This document shows, one piece after another, positions 29,204-39,830 of a DNA stretch of 64,000 nt. The stretch is from the NCBI GenBank assembly GCA_022009935.1, contig CP091731.1, forward strand, positions 1,240,001 to 1,304,000, in the 5' to 3' direction. Under the pieces are notes generated by a model. That model was not told where the DNA came from. It saw nothing but the letters and a program-made list of their open reading frames with translations, and did no database searches. A program made the translations under genes and the position numbers. Source of the DNA: Candidatus Melainabacteria bacterium (GTDB lineage Bacteria > Cyanobacteriota > Vampirovibrionia > Gastranaerophilales > Gastranaerophilaceae). The stretch's first letter is position 1; each line of letters begins with the position of its first letter.

Positions 29204-30679
29204 ATGAATAGAACATTAACACCTTTAAAATCAAATACAACACCTAAAATTTATGCAAAAATGAATGCAGTTACACAACCTTATTTACCGTGGAATTTAA
29301 GCTATGCAATGCCACAAGATTCTTTTACCAGAACAAATCAAACTCCAACTCAAAAACTAGAAGAGGAATATTATCAAAATTCGGAGATAATTAATGAAAC
29401 TTCCTCCTTCAAGTTTAGTAAAAAGTTTAGATGAACTTGAAACAGCTAGAATATTAAAACTTAGTAACACTAAAATAACATCTTTGCCTAATTTAAAAAA
29501 TGTTAGAGAATTATGGGCACCAAGAACATTGAAATATTTAAATAATCTTCAAACGGCTAAAATTATAAATATTTATAACACCAAAATTACATCCTTGCCT
29601 AGTCTAACTGAAGTTAAAAGAGAGTTTTTTGGCCAAGAACTTTAAAACAAATGGATAAGCTTGAAACTGCCGGTTTTTTTACATATTAATCAAACTCAAA
29701 TTGAATCTTTACCTAGCTTGAGGGAAGTTAACGGGCTGTGGGCACCATGGACATTAGGTGAGGATATTTTAAAAGTAGGTTGTCCTAAGTTGACTAACGT
29801 TAAGTCAATATTAATTTTAAATAAGTCTAGTTTAGCATGTAAAGATTTTCCAAGTTTAATTCAAATTGGTGATGATGATAAATTATTTCAATTTCAAGGA
29901 AATCAATATATAAAAACAATGGGTAATTTATTGAAAATAATAAATAAAAATCGCCAAGAAAAAGATTTGCTCCCATTAGAAGCTCAGCATATAAAAAAGA
30001 GATCAATATATAATTATTTATCCTGAAGAAAATCCAAAATATAATAAAAGAACAGATATGTTATCAGAAAGACCAAATATTTCAAATATACAAAAATCGA
30101 ACTATTATCCTCAAATGAATTCAAGATTAAACGATTATAGTTTTGATAAACAAAACCCAACATATAATGAAAAGAACAGATATGTTATCAGAAAGACCAA
30201 ATATTTCAAATATACAAAAATCGAACTATTATCCTCAAATGAATTCAAGATTAAACGATTATAGTTTTGATAAACAAAACCCAACATATAATGAAAGAAC
30301 AGATATGTTATCAGAAAGACCAAATATTTCAAATATACAAAAATCAAACTATTATCCTCAAATGAATTCAATATTAAACGATTATAGTTTTGATAAACAA
30401 AACCCAACATATAATAAAAGAACAGATATGTTGTCAAACAGACCAAATCTTTTAAATATGCAAGAACTAGATTATAATTTAGAAATAAATCCAAGATTAA
30501 ACGATTATAGTTTTGATACAATAAACCCAACATATAATAAAAGAACAGATATGTTGTCAGAAAGACCAAATCTTTTAAATATGCAAGAACTAGATTATAA
30601 TTTAGAAATAAATAATCCTTTTAGTAGAACGTTTGAATATAACAATCAAAATAAAAAAAATATTAATTATTTTGGATAA
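29204..30679 (+). CDS. repeat protein: LRR-like N-terminal part and five 41-residue C-terminal repeats
   Basis: Frames joined across indels near 29390, 29640, 30010 and 30170 give one product of about 490 residues. After a Thr/Pro-rich start come leucine-rich units of the form ITSLPNLKNVRELWAP and IESLPSLREVNGLWAPWTL. A linker follows, then five units RTDMLSERPNISNIQKSNYY plus PQMNSRLNDYSFDKQNPTYN, 123 bp each (about 30049-30600). There is no signal peptide. LRR and tandem-repeat design is common in binding or effector proteins; the real role is unknown. Confidence 0.65.
30049..30610 (+). repeat. 123 bp coding tandem repeat, about five copies
   Basis: The first three units are nearly identical and the last two diverge together (NLLNMQELDYNLEIN instead of NISNIQKSNYYPQMN), so two duplication rounds are likely. 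Confidence 0.85.
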
Positions 30680-30834
30680 AATAATTAATATCATAACTTT
30701 TAAAAAGTAAAATTAAATTTATTTTATGCCCCTATTGATTATAGTTATAAGTAAAGATAGATGTTGCTTGAAATAAAAGCAAAAATAAAGTATAATCACT
30801 ATATTCAGGAAAATGGGGGTATAAAATAAAAAAA

Positions 30835-31860
30835 GTGTCAAGTGAACGTTTTTCAATAAAAAATATACTATTGGTTTTGCTGGTTATAATAATAGCGTAT
30901 TTAATGTATAAAATAGTTGATATAATGTTAATACTATTTGCATCGTATGTTCTTGCTTGTTCTTTTTAATCCGATAGTTGATAAACTTGAGAAGAAAATG
31001 CCAAGAAACGTTGCAACAGGGCTTGTTTTGACAATAGCAGTAATAATAATGCTACTCATTTTAACACCTGCATTGATTATAGCAATAAAAGAAATGTATG
31101 GATTTTTGATGGATTTGCCTGACACATTAAAACAGGTGAGCCACTTTGTTGAAACCTCAAAAATTGGTGCAATAAGTTTAAAATCGTTCATTGATGTTGA
31201 TGCTTTAATAAACAATGTTTCTGCAACAAGTAAAAAATATGCTTGGTGGTTTTAAGGATTTTACAGCAGCACTTTCTCAATGGATTACGGTTATAATTGC
31301 CGTTGCTTTAACTACATATTATTGGGTTAGTGAAAAAAGTTTATGTAAAAAAACGGTTTTTGATGTTTTTTCCAAATGAAAATAAAGGTAAAGCAGATAA
31401 AATAACTCACAATTTGTCAACACAAATTGGTGGATATATAATAGCACAACTTTCTGTCATGTTTGCGGCAGGATTGTTTACATCTATTGGTTTGTTGCTT
31501 ATTGGAGTAAAAAGCTGGTTTGTGCTTGGGCTTATGACTGCAATATTTGATATAATCCCTATAATAGGTCCTATAATAGCAGGTGTCATAGCTTTGCTTA
31601 TGAATTTTCAAAGCGGACCAATAACTGCAGTTTTGATAGTTGTTGTGTTTTTTGCTGCACAATGGTTGCAAAACGCTTGGGCCAGACCAATTGTCTACAG
31701 CAAATTCTTGGATATAAATCCCGTAATCATCGTTATGGCATTATTAATTGCTGCAAAGTTTTTAGGCTTTTGGGGCGTGATATTGGCTCCTGCCATGGCG
31801 GCTGTCGTTTGCACCTTGATTGATGAATTATACATTAAACCTATTAATGAGCGAGTATAA
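30835..31860 (+). CDS. AI-2E/PerM-family transporter, frameshifted
   Basis: Hydrophobic segments alternate along the length. The family signature is in the C-terminal half: YYWVSEK, FFPNENKGKA, IGGYIIAQLSVMFAAGLFTSIGLLLIGV and FDIIPIIGPIIAGVIALL. It ends with PAMAAVVCTLIDELYIKP. Members export autoinducer-2 or other small molecules, or act in antiport; the substrate here is unknown. No ATG is visible at the expected start, so GTG at 30835 was taken (SSERFSIKNILLVLLVIIIA). Indels near 30960, 31245 and 31340. About 342 residues. Confidence 0.85.
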
Positions 31861-31886
31861 GACACATTTTGTGAAGTGGAGAAAAT

Positions 31887-33461
31887 ATGGATTGTGATAA
31901 TTTAACAACATCACCAAATAATAAAGAAAAAAAGAAATATTTCTATATAATAAAAAAATAAAAAACAACACAAATTATAATATTTGGCTTGCGTTTCCTC
32001 AAATATACAGTTTTGGAATGTCATCGCTTGGGTTTGTGTCAATTTTTCAATCCATTGATGAAACGTTTGATGATGTTTATATAGAACGAGTTTTTACAGA
32101 CAGTAAAACAAATCTAAAAAATATTAATGAAATAGACTTAATTGCTTTTTCGGTGTCATTTGAGCTTGATTTTCTGTGTATTTTTAAAATAATGGAAAAA
32201 TATAAACTTCCGTTTAAAGCCTCTGAGCGGGATGAAAACTCTCCACTTATTTTTGCAGGCGGCTTTGTTGTAAGTGCCAATCCTTGTGCTTTTGAAAAGT
32301 TTTTTTGACTTTATGCTTATTGGCGATGGGGAAGATATGAACGTCAAAATTGTTGAGTTTTTAAAAGAAAACAAAGATTTAACTAAAAAGAAGCTTTGCA
32401 AAACTTTCAACATTTGAAGGTGTTTATGTGCCAAATGTGTCAGAAAAAGTTAATAAAGTGACTTCAAAACTTGATAAGTGCGTTTATAGCGGCATACTAA
32501 GTGAAGGTAGTTTTTTTGCCAATACTTTTATTATCGAGTTAATTCGTGGTTGTGGCAATCGTTGCGGATTTTGCCTTGCTTCTTATTTAAATTTGCCTGT
32601 ACGTTATATAGATTATAATCAGATTGTTGAAACTATTGATTTAGGCTTAAAATATACAAATAAAATAGCATTTTTTGGGAGCTTTGATTGCAGCACATCC
32701 AAAATTTAATGAAATATGTGATTATATTTATCAAAAATCAAACGAAATTGAGAATTTGGAATTGTCTGTTTCGTCGTTAAAGCTTGACAGTTTGAACCCT
32801 AAAATAGTCCAAACACTTGTCAAACTTGGTCAAAAAACACGTTACAGTCGCTATTGAAGCAGGGTCAAACAGGTTAAGAAGAGTTATTAACAAAAATTTA
32901 AATGAAGATGAAATATTAAATGGTGTTAAAATAGCAATTGAAAATGGCTTAAAAGGCATGAAATTCTATACTATGATTGGACTGCCGACTGAAACTTGGG
33001 ATGATATTTATGAACTTGTTAATCTTGCAAAGAAAATAAAAATCTTGACAAAACTTTTGATGTCACCTTTAGTTTTTTCAACTTTTGTGCCAAAAGCCCA
33101 CACACCTTTTGAGTTTTGCCAAAGGGAAGAAACCAAATCGTTGGAGAAAAAATACGAATATATAAAGCGAGAATTTCATAAACTCGGGGTGAAAGCAAGG
33201 TGTTCAAGTGTTAAATGGGATGATGTGCAAACGCTTATTTCAAAAGCCGACAACTCTTTTGATGACTATTTTATACAAGTTTATAAAAAAGGTGGAAATT
33301 TAGGTGCTTTTAAATCCTGTTTTAAAGAGTGTCTTGAAGAAAAAACAGGCAAATCCTTTAATGACTTTATTACTTCTAATCCAAATTATGATGATGTTTT
33401 GCCGTGGGATTTTGTTAAAATAAATCATCCGGTTAAGGATGAAAAAAATGTTTTTGGTTAA
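31887..33461 (+). CDS. radical SAM protein with N-terminal B12-binding-like domain, heavily frameshifted
   Basis: The N-terminal part has YNIWLAFPQIYSFGMSSLGF, DLIAFSVSFELDFL and PLIFAGGFVVSANPCAFEKFF, a cobalamin-binding-like Rossmann pattern. The radical SAM core has IELIRGCGNRCGFCLAS with the CxxxCxxC cluster ligands (near 32550), VAIEAGSNRLRRVINKNL and GLKGMKFYTMIGLPTETWDD. At least five indels are present between 31960 and 32840. The order resembles the Elp3/MiaB-like 'TIGR03960' type enzymes of unknown substrate found in anaerobes. It is upstream of hydG but has its own promoter-sized gap of 90 bases. Confidence 0.82.
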
Positions 33462-33554
33462 GGAATGTAAACGACTTTTATCTATCAATTGAAGTGGTAT
33501 AATTTTTTTATATAATCAGAAATAACAAATATTTAAAAAAGAAGAGGTTAAGTT

Positions 33555-34978
33555 ATGTACAATCCAAAATCAACAAAAGCCAGTGAGTTTATAGACCATC
33601 AAGAAATACTTGAAACATTAAAATATGCAGAAGAAAACAAAAATAATATAGAGCTTATCGACAAAATTCTTGAAAAAGCAAGGCAAAAAAAAGGTTTATC
33701 ACATAGAGAAGCGTTATTGTTGTTGGATTGTGAAGATGAAAAGAAAAATGAAGAAATATTTGAGTTGGCAAGACAAATAAAAAAGGATTTTTACGGAAAT
33801 AGAATAGTTCTTTTTGCACCTTTATATCTTTCAAACTATTGTGTAAACGGTTGTGTTTATTGTCCTTATCACTTGAAAAATAAACATATACCAAGAAAGA
33901 AATTGACCCAAGAGGAAATCCGAAACGAAGTTATGGCACTGCAGGATATGGGGCACAAACGAATAGCCATTGAAGCAGGTGAAGACCCACAAAATAACCC
34001 GATTGAATACATTCTTGACTCGATAAAAACAATATATTCAGTTAAAAATAAACATGGAGAAATTCGACGTGTGAATGTCAATATAGCGGCAACAAGCGTT
34101 GAAAATTATAAAAAACTCCACGAAGCAGGTATTGGCACATATATTTTATTCCAAGAAACATATCATAAAGAAAGCTATGAAAAATTACACCCAACGGGTT
34201 CCAAAGCACAACTATGCATACCACACAGAAGCAATGGATAGGGCAATGCAAGCCGGAATTGACGATGTGAGCTTGGGTGTTTTGTTTGGGCTTGAGTTAT
34301 ATCGTTATGAGTTTGCAGGGTTGCTTATGCATGCTGAACACCTTGAAGCAACTTATGGCGTTGGACCTCATGCTATTTCTGTTCCGCGGATTAAAAAAGC
34401 TGATGATATAGACCCCAATGTTTTTGATAATGGGATAAATGATGACACGTTTGCTAAAATCGTTGCTTGCATTCGCATTGCCACACCTTATGTTGGCTTA
34501 ATCATTTCAACACGTGAAAGCGAACAATGTCGAAAAAGGCTTCTTGAACTTGGAGTTTCACAAATATCAGGCGGTTCAAAAACCTCTGTTGGCGGATATT
34601 TTAACCCAATGCCCGAAGATGAAGACTCCGCTCAATTTGATGTAAGCGATAGACGTCCTTTAGATGACGTTATCAAATGGCTTATGGAACTTGGTTATTT
34701 GCCAAGTTTCTGTACGGCTTGTTACCGTTCCGGAAGAACAGGCGAAAAATTTATGGAAGTTTGCAAAAGTCAGCATATTCACAACTTCTGCCACCCTAAT
34801 GCCATTTTAACCTTGAAAGAATATTTGGAAGACTATGCTAGTGATGAAACTAAAAAAACTCGGCTTGAAACTTATACAAAAGGAACTTCAATCTTTTAAT
34901 GAAAGCCAAAAAGTTAAGGATACTGTGGTTGAAGATTTGGTTAAAATCGAAGCCGGACAACGAGACTTTAAGTTTTAG
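33555..34978 (+). CDS. hydG: [FeFe]-hydrogenase H-cluster radical SAM maturase HydG
   Basis: HydG splits tyrosine into CO and cyanide for the H-cluster. The radical SAM motif CVNGCVYCPYH (near 33842-33872), EAGEDPQNNPIEYI, LFQETYHKESYEKLHPTG, and SLGVLFGLELYRYEFAGLLMHA match. The C-terminal auxiliary cluster region SFCTACYRSGRTGEKFM and HNFCHPNAILTLKEYLEDYA separates HydG from ThiH. Indels near 34205 and 34890 split the frame; total about 474 residues, as expected. hydE, hydF and a hydrogenase are not in the window. It indicates anaerobic hydrogen metabolism. Confidence 0.95.
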
Positions 34979-35404
34979 TTTAATTTAATTTCATTATTCC
35001 AAAATTCAAAACACTTGCAAAAACAAACCCACAATAAATATGGAATAAGCAATAAAGCTGCTCGTTTTGATACTTTATAAAAAGATATAATATTTAACAC
35101 TATAAATATTAAAAGCAACATTATTACAAAAAACTCAATAAAATATTGTGTCTTATAAAAAAAACATAATACCACAAAAAATTCAATAAAATTTGAAACG
35201 AGAAGAAAATATATCCTGACAATTTGCCTTGCTTTTTGTAAGTATAAAAAATATAAGCGACAAAAATATGAGAAAATATAAAACACTCCAAACAGGTGCA
35301 AATATCCCACCATTTGGAGTGAAACTTGGTTTTACAAGATTTTGATACCAAATTCTATCCATATAAAAATTATTTATTAAGATATAATAAACTACAATAG
35401 GCAA
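34975..35404 (-). CDS. TspO/MBR-family membrane protein, one frameshift
   Basis: TspO proteins bind tetrapyrroles. The diagnostic first loop is WYQNLVKPSFTPNGGIFAPVWSVLYFLI, followed by further membrane helices and the end LWVCFCKCFEFWNNEIKLN. An indel near 35200 splits it. The first helix is short or the start is upstream; a TTG at 35404 opens the longest frame, and ATG at 35364 would begin MDRIWYQN. It is convergent with hydG and overlaps it by four bases. Confidence 0.78.
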
Positions 35405-35479
35405 GTGGTTATATTTTTTGATAATATAAAAAATATTAAACGGTTGAAGTCAAAGTATGTATTGAACTAGGACAAACAG

Positions 35480-35508
35480 TTGTAATTAGATTAAAGATAA
35501 GTTATAAT
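35480..35508 (+). promoter_or_regulatory. promoter of candidate antitoxin RNA
   Basis: TTGTAA and TATAAT with exactly 17 bases between them. The first transcribed bases would be about 35514, GGTAGGG. Confidence 0.65.
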
Positions 35509-35513
35509 AAAAA

Positions 35514-35628
35514 GGTAGGGCGTTAAATTCGGTTGAGAGCCGATTTAACATTTAGTTTCTACAATTGTTAATTTTTTAGAGTTTTGATTATCAGTAATAT
35601 GATAATCAACTCTATACTATTTTTCTTT
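35514..35628 (+). ncRNA. candidate small RNA, antisense to the 3' half of a hydrophobic mini-ORF
   Basis: From the predicted start the RNA has a hairpin (GTTAAATTCGG with CCGATTTAAC, 35522-35549), then TTTAGTTTCTACAA, then a terminator with a 14-bp stem (TAGAGTT..GATTATC with GATAATCAACTCTA, 35577-35614) followed by a T-rich tail. It overlaps the mini-ORF 35568-35672 on the other strand and has no reading frame of its own. It is not a 4.5S or 6S RNA by any motif I can see. Confidence 0.5.
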
Positions 35629-35672
35629 GTTAAAAATATTAACAAGATAAAAAATAATAAATCATTAATCAT
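35568..35672 (-). CDS. 34-residue hydrophobic peptide, candidate type I toxin
   Basis: The start ATG (35670-35672) has a near-perfect ribosome site (AAAGGAGG) eight bases upstream, stronger than any other site in the window. The peptide begins MINDLLFFILLIFLTKKNS and continues with a run of Ile/Leu to a Lys-Asn end, so it is a single or double membrane segment with a central KK. The stop is 35568-35570. It is too short for normal gene callers. The antisense RNA and the convergent promoters are described at 35480 and 35799. The toxin role is inference. Confidence 0.5.
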   Translation of the reverse strand: MINDLLFFILLIFLTKKNSIELIIILLIIKTLKN

Positions 35673-35737
35673 ACACCATCCCTCCTTTCTTCATTTTTTA
35701 TTTAACAAATAAGATGTAAGAAGAGGAGTTTTTGTGT

Positions 35738-35758
35738 TTGTAGAAACTAAACCCTACC
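35738..35758 (-). repeat. leader motif shared, inverted, with the antisense RNA
   Basis: On the minus strand GGTAGGG is directly followed by TTTAGTTTCTACAA. The plus RNA has the same two words at 35514-35520 and 35551-35564, separated by a 30-base hairpin insertion. Confidence 0.6.
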
Positions 35759-35798
35759 TTATAAATCTATTATTAAATTTTGAATGTGCTATAAAATA

Positions 35799-35827
35799 AT
35801 TATATCGAAAATATGTACAAATGTAAA
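35799..35827 (-). promoter_or_regulatory. promoter of the mini-ORF
   Basis: On the minus strand TTTACA and TATAAT with exactly 17 bases between them, giving a leader of about 120 bases before the mini-ORF. Confidence 0.65.
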
Positions 35828-35901
35828 ACAAAATGTGATATAATGATGTGGTGAACAAGCACAATTAAAAATTTTCTTTTATATCTTAGGCTTTCAAAAT
35901 T

Positions 35902-35990
35902 CGGAGAAAGTGGGATTTGAACCCACGGTGGAGTTTGAGCCCCACAACGACTTTCGAGGTCGTCACCTTAAACCACTCGGACATTTCTCC
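35902..35990 (-). tRNA. tRNA-Ser (anticodon CGA)
   Basis: The minus strand has GGAGAAA at the acceptor, anticodon loop CTCGAAA, a long variable arm typical of tRNA-Ser, T-loop GGTTCAAATCC, matching TTTCTCC and discriminator G. CCA not encoded. Confidence 0.92.
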
Positions 35991-36032
35991 TTATTATTTA
36001 ATATTATATCTTAAAAATGCTTATTAAGATAA

Positions 36033-36436
36033 CTAAATAATATTTTCCATTGCTATTTGGATTTTATCTTTTAAACTTTTTTCAAAAAAATTTTTATATT
36101 TAAATTTTTTTGTTTGTTTAAATAACTCCTCTTGTATGTATTTTTCAATATCAAAATCATCATAGACCGTTAAAAGCACTATATCCGGTTTTAAATTTGC
36201 AATTTCAAGTGGAGAAATTTTTTAAACCCAACATCTGTATCAACATTCGGATTTGAAAATTTTTTATCTGCTATCGCTATTATATTCAACTCTGATAAGT
36301 CATAATGCTTTTGTATTGCTTGAAAATATAAACTTGCGCCATATAAAATTATTTTTTTATTCTTGTATTTCTTCTTCAGTTTTATAAATTGCTTTTCATA
36401 TTTTTCTATATGATAATTAATTTGTGTATTTAGCAT
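36033..36436 (-). CDS. small Rossmann-like protein of the surface-polymer cluster, one frameshift
   Basis: The frame starts MLNTQINYHIEKYEKQFIKL and has NKKIILYGASLYFQAIQKHY, a glycine-poor nucleotide-binding loop, then LNIIAIADKKFSN and, past an indel near 36220, KPDIVLLTVYDDFDIEKYI. About 133 residues. The pattern recalls the nucleoside-diphosphate-sugar or methyltransferase-associated small domains often found beside polysaccharide genes. The function is not established. It is last in a run of four minus-strand genes. Confidence 0.55.
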
Positions 36437-36502
36437 TGTTCCTCTTTTATGTATTTTTCATATTTACTTACAATAAAATCAGTGTTATTGTTAATATAAA
36501 AT

Positions 36503-37855
36503 TCACTTTTTTAATAAAGGTAAATTTTTATTAAAGTATTTATTAAATATTAATCGGTATAAATTGACTAAAGATGTTTCATCTTGATTATATTCCAACT
36601 TTTGTTTATCCGGTGTATAAATAGCAAGTAAGATGTTATGGGCAAATTCTTTTGTTCGCACAAACCCATGATCGCTATGAAGTATTATAATTGAATTTTT
36701 TTCATCTTTTTCATAATTTGTTTTAAATTATTTATTGTTAATTTATTTATATATTTTTGATAAGGTAAATAATATGCAGGATTGGTAAAGTTATTTTCAC
36801 TATTCAAGTTACCTTTTTCATTACAATAGTATGGGGGATGTGGAGCAAGCAAATGTATATAGTGAAAGTTTTTCTTATTTATGTTTAATGGTAATTTTGA
36901 ATAATGTTCTAAAGTATTTTTTATCTGACTGGTAAAATTATTACTATACTTTATAAAACAATAGAATAATAATTCAAAAAACTGATTTCCGGTAGTAAAA
37001 TTTGAAGTATTTTTAAATAAAAAATTAAAATATTTACTTTTTATAACAGTTTTAACATCATAACCATTTTGCATAAAAAATTCAAAAACACGATTGTTTT
37101 TATAAAAAGGTAATATCATTTCAGGTAAAATAATATTCGTTTTTTCTTTTATTAAATTGTGAACATAATCATAATTTAAAAATGAACTTACAGATAAATT
37201 TGTTGTCATATAATTACTATAAAAGTTTTCATAAATATTAAATCCCAAATTTATTAAATTTTCTTTAAATTCTAAATCACATAAATCTTTACGACTAAAA
37301 CCACTGTGTGCATCTAGAATAATATGATAAATGTCGGGTGTATCGTCATTATTTATAATAATATTTTTTTATTTTTAATATCATCGGTTTTTAAATGAGT
37401 GTTAAATGTTTTGTGACGTTTTATTGTATCTTGAATAATGATCAAGTTTAAAAAGGCTAGGGTATAAAATCCAATTTTTGAAATGAATGACAAATCAACT
37501 TTTCGCAAGATGAAAGCTAATAATAAAGAAATAGTAACAGTTATAGAAAAAGTGAGTGCAAGATAAGTTATTTTATTTTTCATTAGGCTTCGTTGATATT
37601 TTGAATATAATGCAACAAAGATTGTATTAATATTTGTCATAACAAAAATAAAAAAGTCGTTATTAAAGCACTTAAATGTATATTTGAAGTTAGAAGGAAA
37701 ATAAATGCCAGAGAAGCTGTAAAGAATAATTCCATAAAAAATAATGTTTTAAAGTAATCTTTCTCACTAATTTCAGTAAGGTTTTGTGCATAAATAGATG
37801 TAATATAAATTAAAACTAAAAGTAACGGGTAAAAAGCAATAAACGACATAATCAT
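36503..37855 (-). CDS. membrane-anchored sulfatase-like (alkaline phosphatase superfamily) protein, frameshifted
   Basis: Joined across indels near 37640, 37365 and 36700 the product is about 450 residues. The N-terminal half has four to five membrane helices (MIMSFIAFYPLLLVLIYI, FMELFFTASLAFIFLL). The C-terminal half has DIYHIILDAHSGF, the metal-binding start, HYIHLLAPHPPYYC and IIILHSDHGF. These are alkaline-phosphatase-fold motifs seen in phosphoglycerol or phosphoethanolamine transferases and in sulfatase-like proteins of capsule clusters. It starts with an ATGA overlap with the methyltransferase gene. Confidence 0.75.
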
Positions 37856-39247
37856 TTCCTTTTTAACAAATATAATATTCTATCTGATTGATATAGATGT
37901 TGTTTTTGTTCGATATTAAAATATTTAGAAAATTGTAACTCAAAATTTGTTTCACTATAATTTTCAAATATATCTTCTCTAGTTGCCAGCAATATTTTAA
38001 CTTTTGAATCAGTTTTGGTACAAATTCGATGATAAGATAATGACATAAATTAGAGAAAAATTCAGCAATGTTTTCAAAAGGTAGATTGTTTGATATTGCA
38101 AGATGATGAATTAAAGCTAAAGCCATGCCAATATCACATTTAAAACGAGCATTTATGTCATCTCGTTCTTTGTTCATAAAACCGATTGCAGGTGATGGGT
38201 TGAGCAAATCCTGTATTAAGGGCAATATTCTTGGTTCTCGGTTTTCTTTCATTTGTAGATAATTTTTTTCCACTGCTTGAGCATCTATATCCAAAGCTAT
38301 TGTTGAAATATTATTTTTAGACAATAATCTTGAAAAAGTGCCATCATTTGCTCCAAAATCACAACCTTTGCTGATATTTTTATTACTATCAACTATTTGA
38401 TTAATATAATTTTCGACTATTTCAAACTTTTGTTTTTGGGATGTTTGTGTGTAGTTTGTATTTGTATAATATTTTCCCCATTCTGTTTTAATTTTTGGGA
38501 ACTTTAAAGCACTAATAGTTGAATATAGAGAGTCAATGAGTGCTTCCAGTTGAATTTTTGATATTTTTTGATTTTTTATATTAATGTTTGAATTAGTTTC
38601 ATTTTGTTTATTAAATTTATTATGCAAAACAAGATGCATAAAAATACCGCTATTGAGCTTTGCTTTAAAAGGTAAAAGCTTGCAACACAAGTCAAGAGGT
38701 ATGCCATCAATGTTAGTTTTTAATAATTGATTTAAAGATATATCTTTATAAGCCATAAGAGCCAAAGGAGCTAAGAAATGTTTACAAAACTGAAAATATG
38801 CAATCCAAGGGCTGCCTTTTTCATATTCTTCAAATGAAAGAGTGTCAATAAAAATAGGCTTACCGTTTCTAAATTGAATATTATATGCATTTGCATCCTT
38901 TAAAGTCATTGAATGTTCAAGGGCAATTTTTGTATTGTAAGAGTACACAATGCAGCATCTTTTAACTGTGAAAAACACCATTCATAAGGATATGTGATAT
39001 ATTCCAATTTTTCAGGTTTAATGATTTTATACTTATCTTTAGTTATACTATCAGAATTAAATTCTTGACACTCAACATGAGAAACAAGTAATCCTTGATT
39101 AACCAATGTGGTATATAAATTTGAGTTTAATAATTTATCATAATGTTTTTTATATAGATGATTTACTTGTCTATAAATATCATTATTATGCATAAATACA
39201 AATCCTGATGGGTCTTTGTATGAAGTATAATGCATTATTTTATGCAT
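37852..39247 (-). CDS. NoeA-like class I SAM-dependent methyltransferase, two frameshifts
   Basis: The N-terminal 110 residues show DPSGFVFMHNNDIYRQVN and YPYEWCFSQLKDAAL, with LKDANAYNIQFRNGKPIFIDTLSFE after an indel near 38945. The methyltransferase core shows GCDFGANDGTFSRLL (SAM-binding), TIALDIDAQAVEKNY and GMALALIHHLAISNNLPFENI, and the C-terminus follows another indel near 38010. About 464 residues. NoeA-like proteins modify surface sugars or rhizobial signals; here the neighbours suggest surface polymers. It is coupled to the sulfatase-like gene. Confidence 0.8.
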
Positions 39248-39385
39248 ATTTATCCTTTCTTATTGGTTAGAGCAAAACCAAGTGCGGTTTTTGTCTTATT
39301 CAACAACCTTAAATGTCCTTACTTTTTGTGCTTTTCCCATATTTAGGTAGTAAAAAAACAGATACCTTTGGCAAAACTATAGTAA

Positions 39386-39583
39386 TTAATTTTTAAAATA
39401 TTTATTTTTTTTATTTGGAAGAATTAATTTTTTAAAGAAATACCCAACGCTTAAAAAACCATCCGATGACAGTTTGCACAATATAACTTCCGGAGCCCGG
39501 GTTTATATATGCATAAGCTTCTTGATTAATCAAAAGACGTAAAGTATTAATAATAAAACCAAAAAATGACAAAACTTATTCAT
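39386..39583 (-). CDS. small secreted/membrane protein with YINPGSGSYIVQ motif, two frameshifts
   Basis: The start has a good ribosome site (AGAGGAG). The product, about 65 residues, begins MNKFCHFLVLLLILYVF, a signal-type helix. It continues AYAYINPGSGSYIVQTVIGG, a motif seen in short proteins of polysaccharide clusters, and then has a helix and a basic end. It is upstream of the methyltransferase and probably the first gene of the cluster. The function is unknown. Confidence 0.6.
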
Positions 39584-39733
39584 AGTTTAACTCCTCTCAA
39601 ATATAGTAACATATAAAGCAAACTATAGCAATAAAATGTCCTGTTTCACCAACATGGATTAAGTTAAAAATTGAACATGCGGTAGTCCGTTATAAAAAAA
39701 TTTAATATGAGTTTACTCTGGAACATAAAAATT

Positions 39734-39822
39734 CGGAGAGAGAGGGATTTGAACCCTCGGTGAAGTTTGACCCCCACACAGACGTTCCAGGTCTGCACCT
39801 TAAGCCACTCGGACACCTCTCC
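39734..39822 (-). tRNA. tRNA-Ser (anticodon GGA)
   Basis: The minus strand has GGAGAGG at the acceptor, anticodon loop CTGGAAC, a long variable arm, T-loop GGTTCAAATCC and CTCTCTCC with discriminator G. It follows the ATP synthase gamma gene by eight bases. Confidence 0.92.
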
Positions 39823-39830
39823 TTGTTTTT

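Noticed and set aside
35514..35628. SRP RNA, 6S RNA or riboswitch
   Set aside because: None of the conserved cores of these classes (for example the 4.5S GGAAGCAGCC-type loop) can be found.
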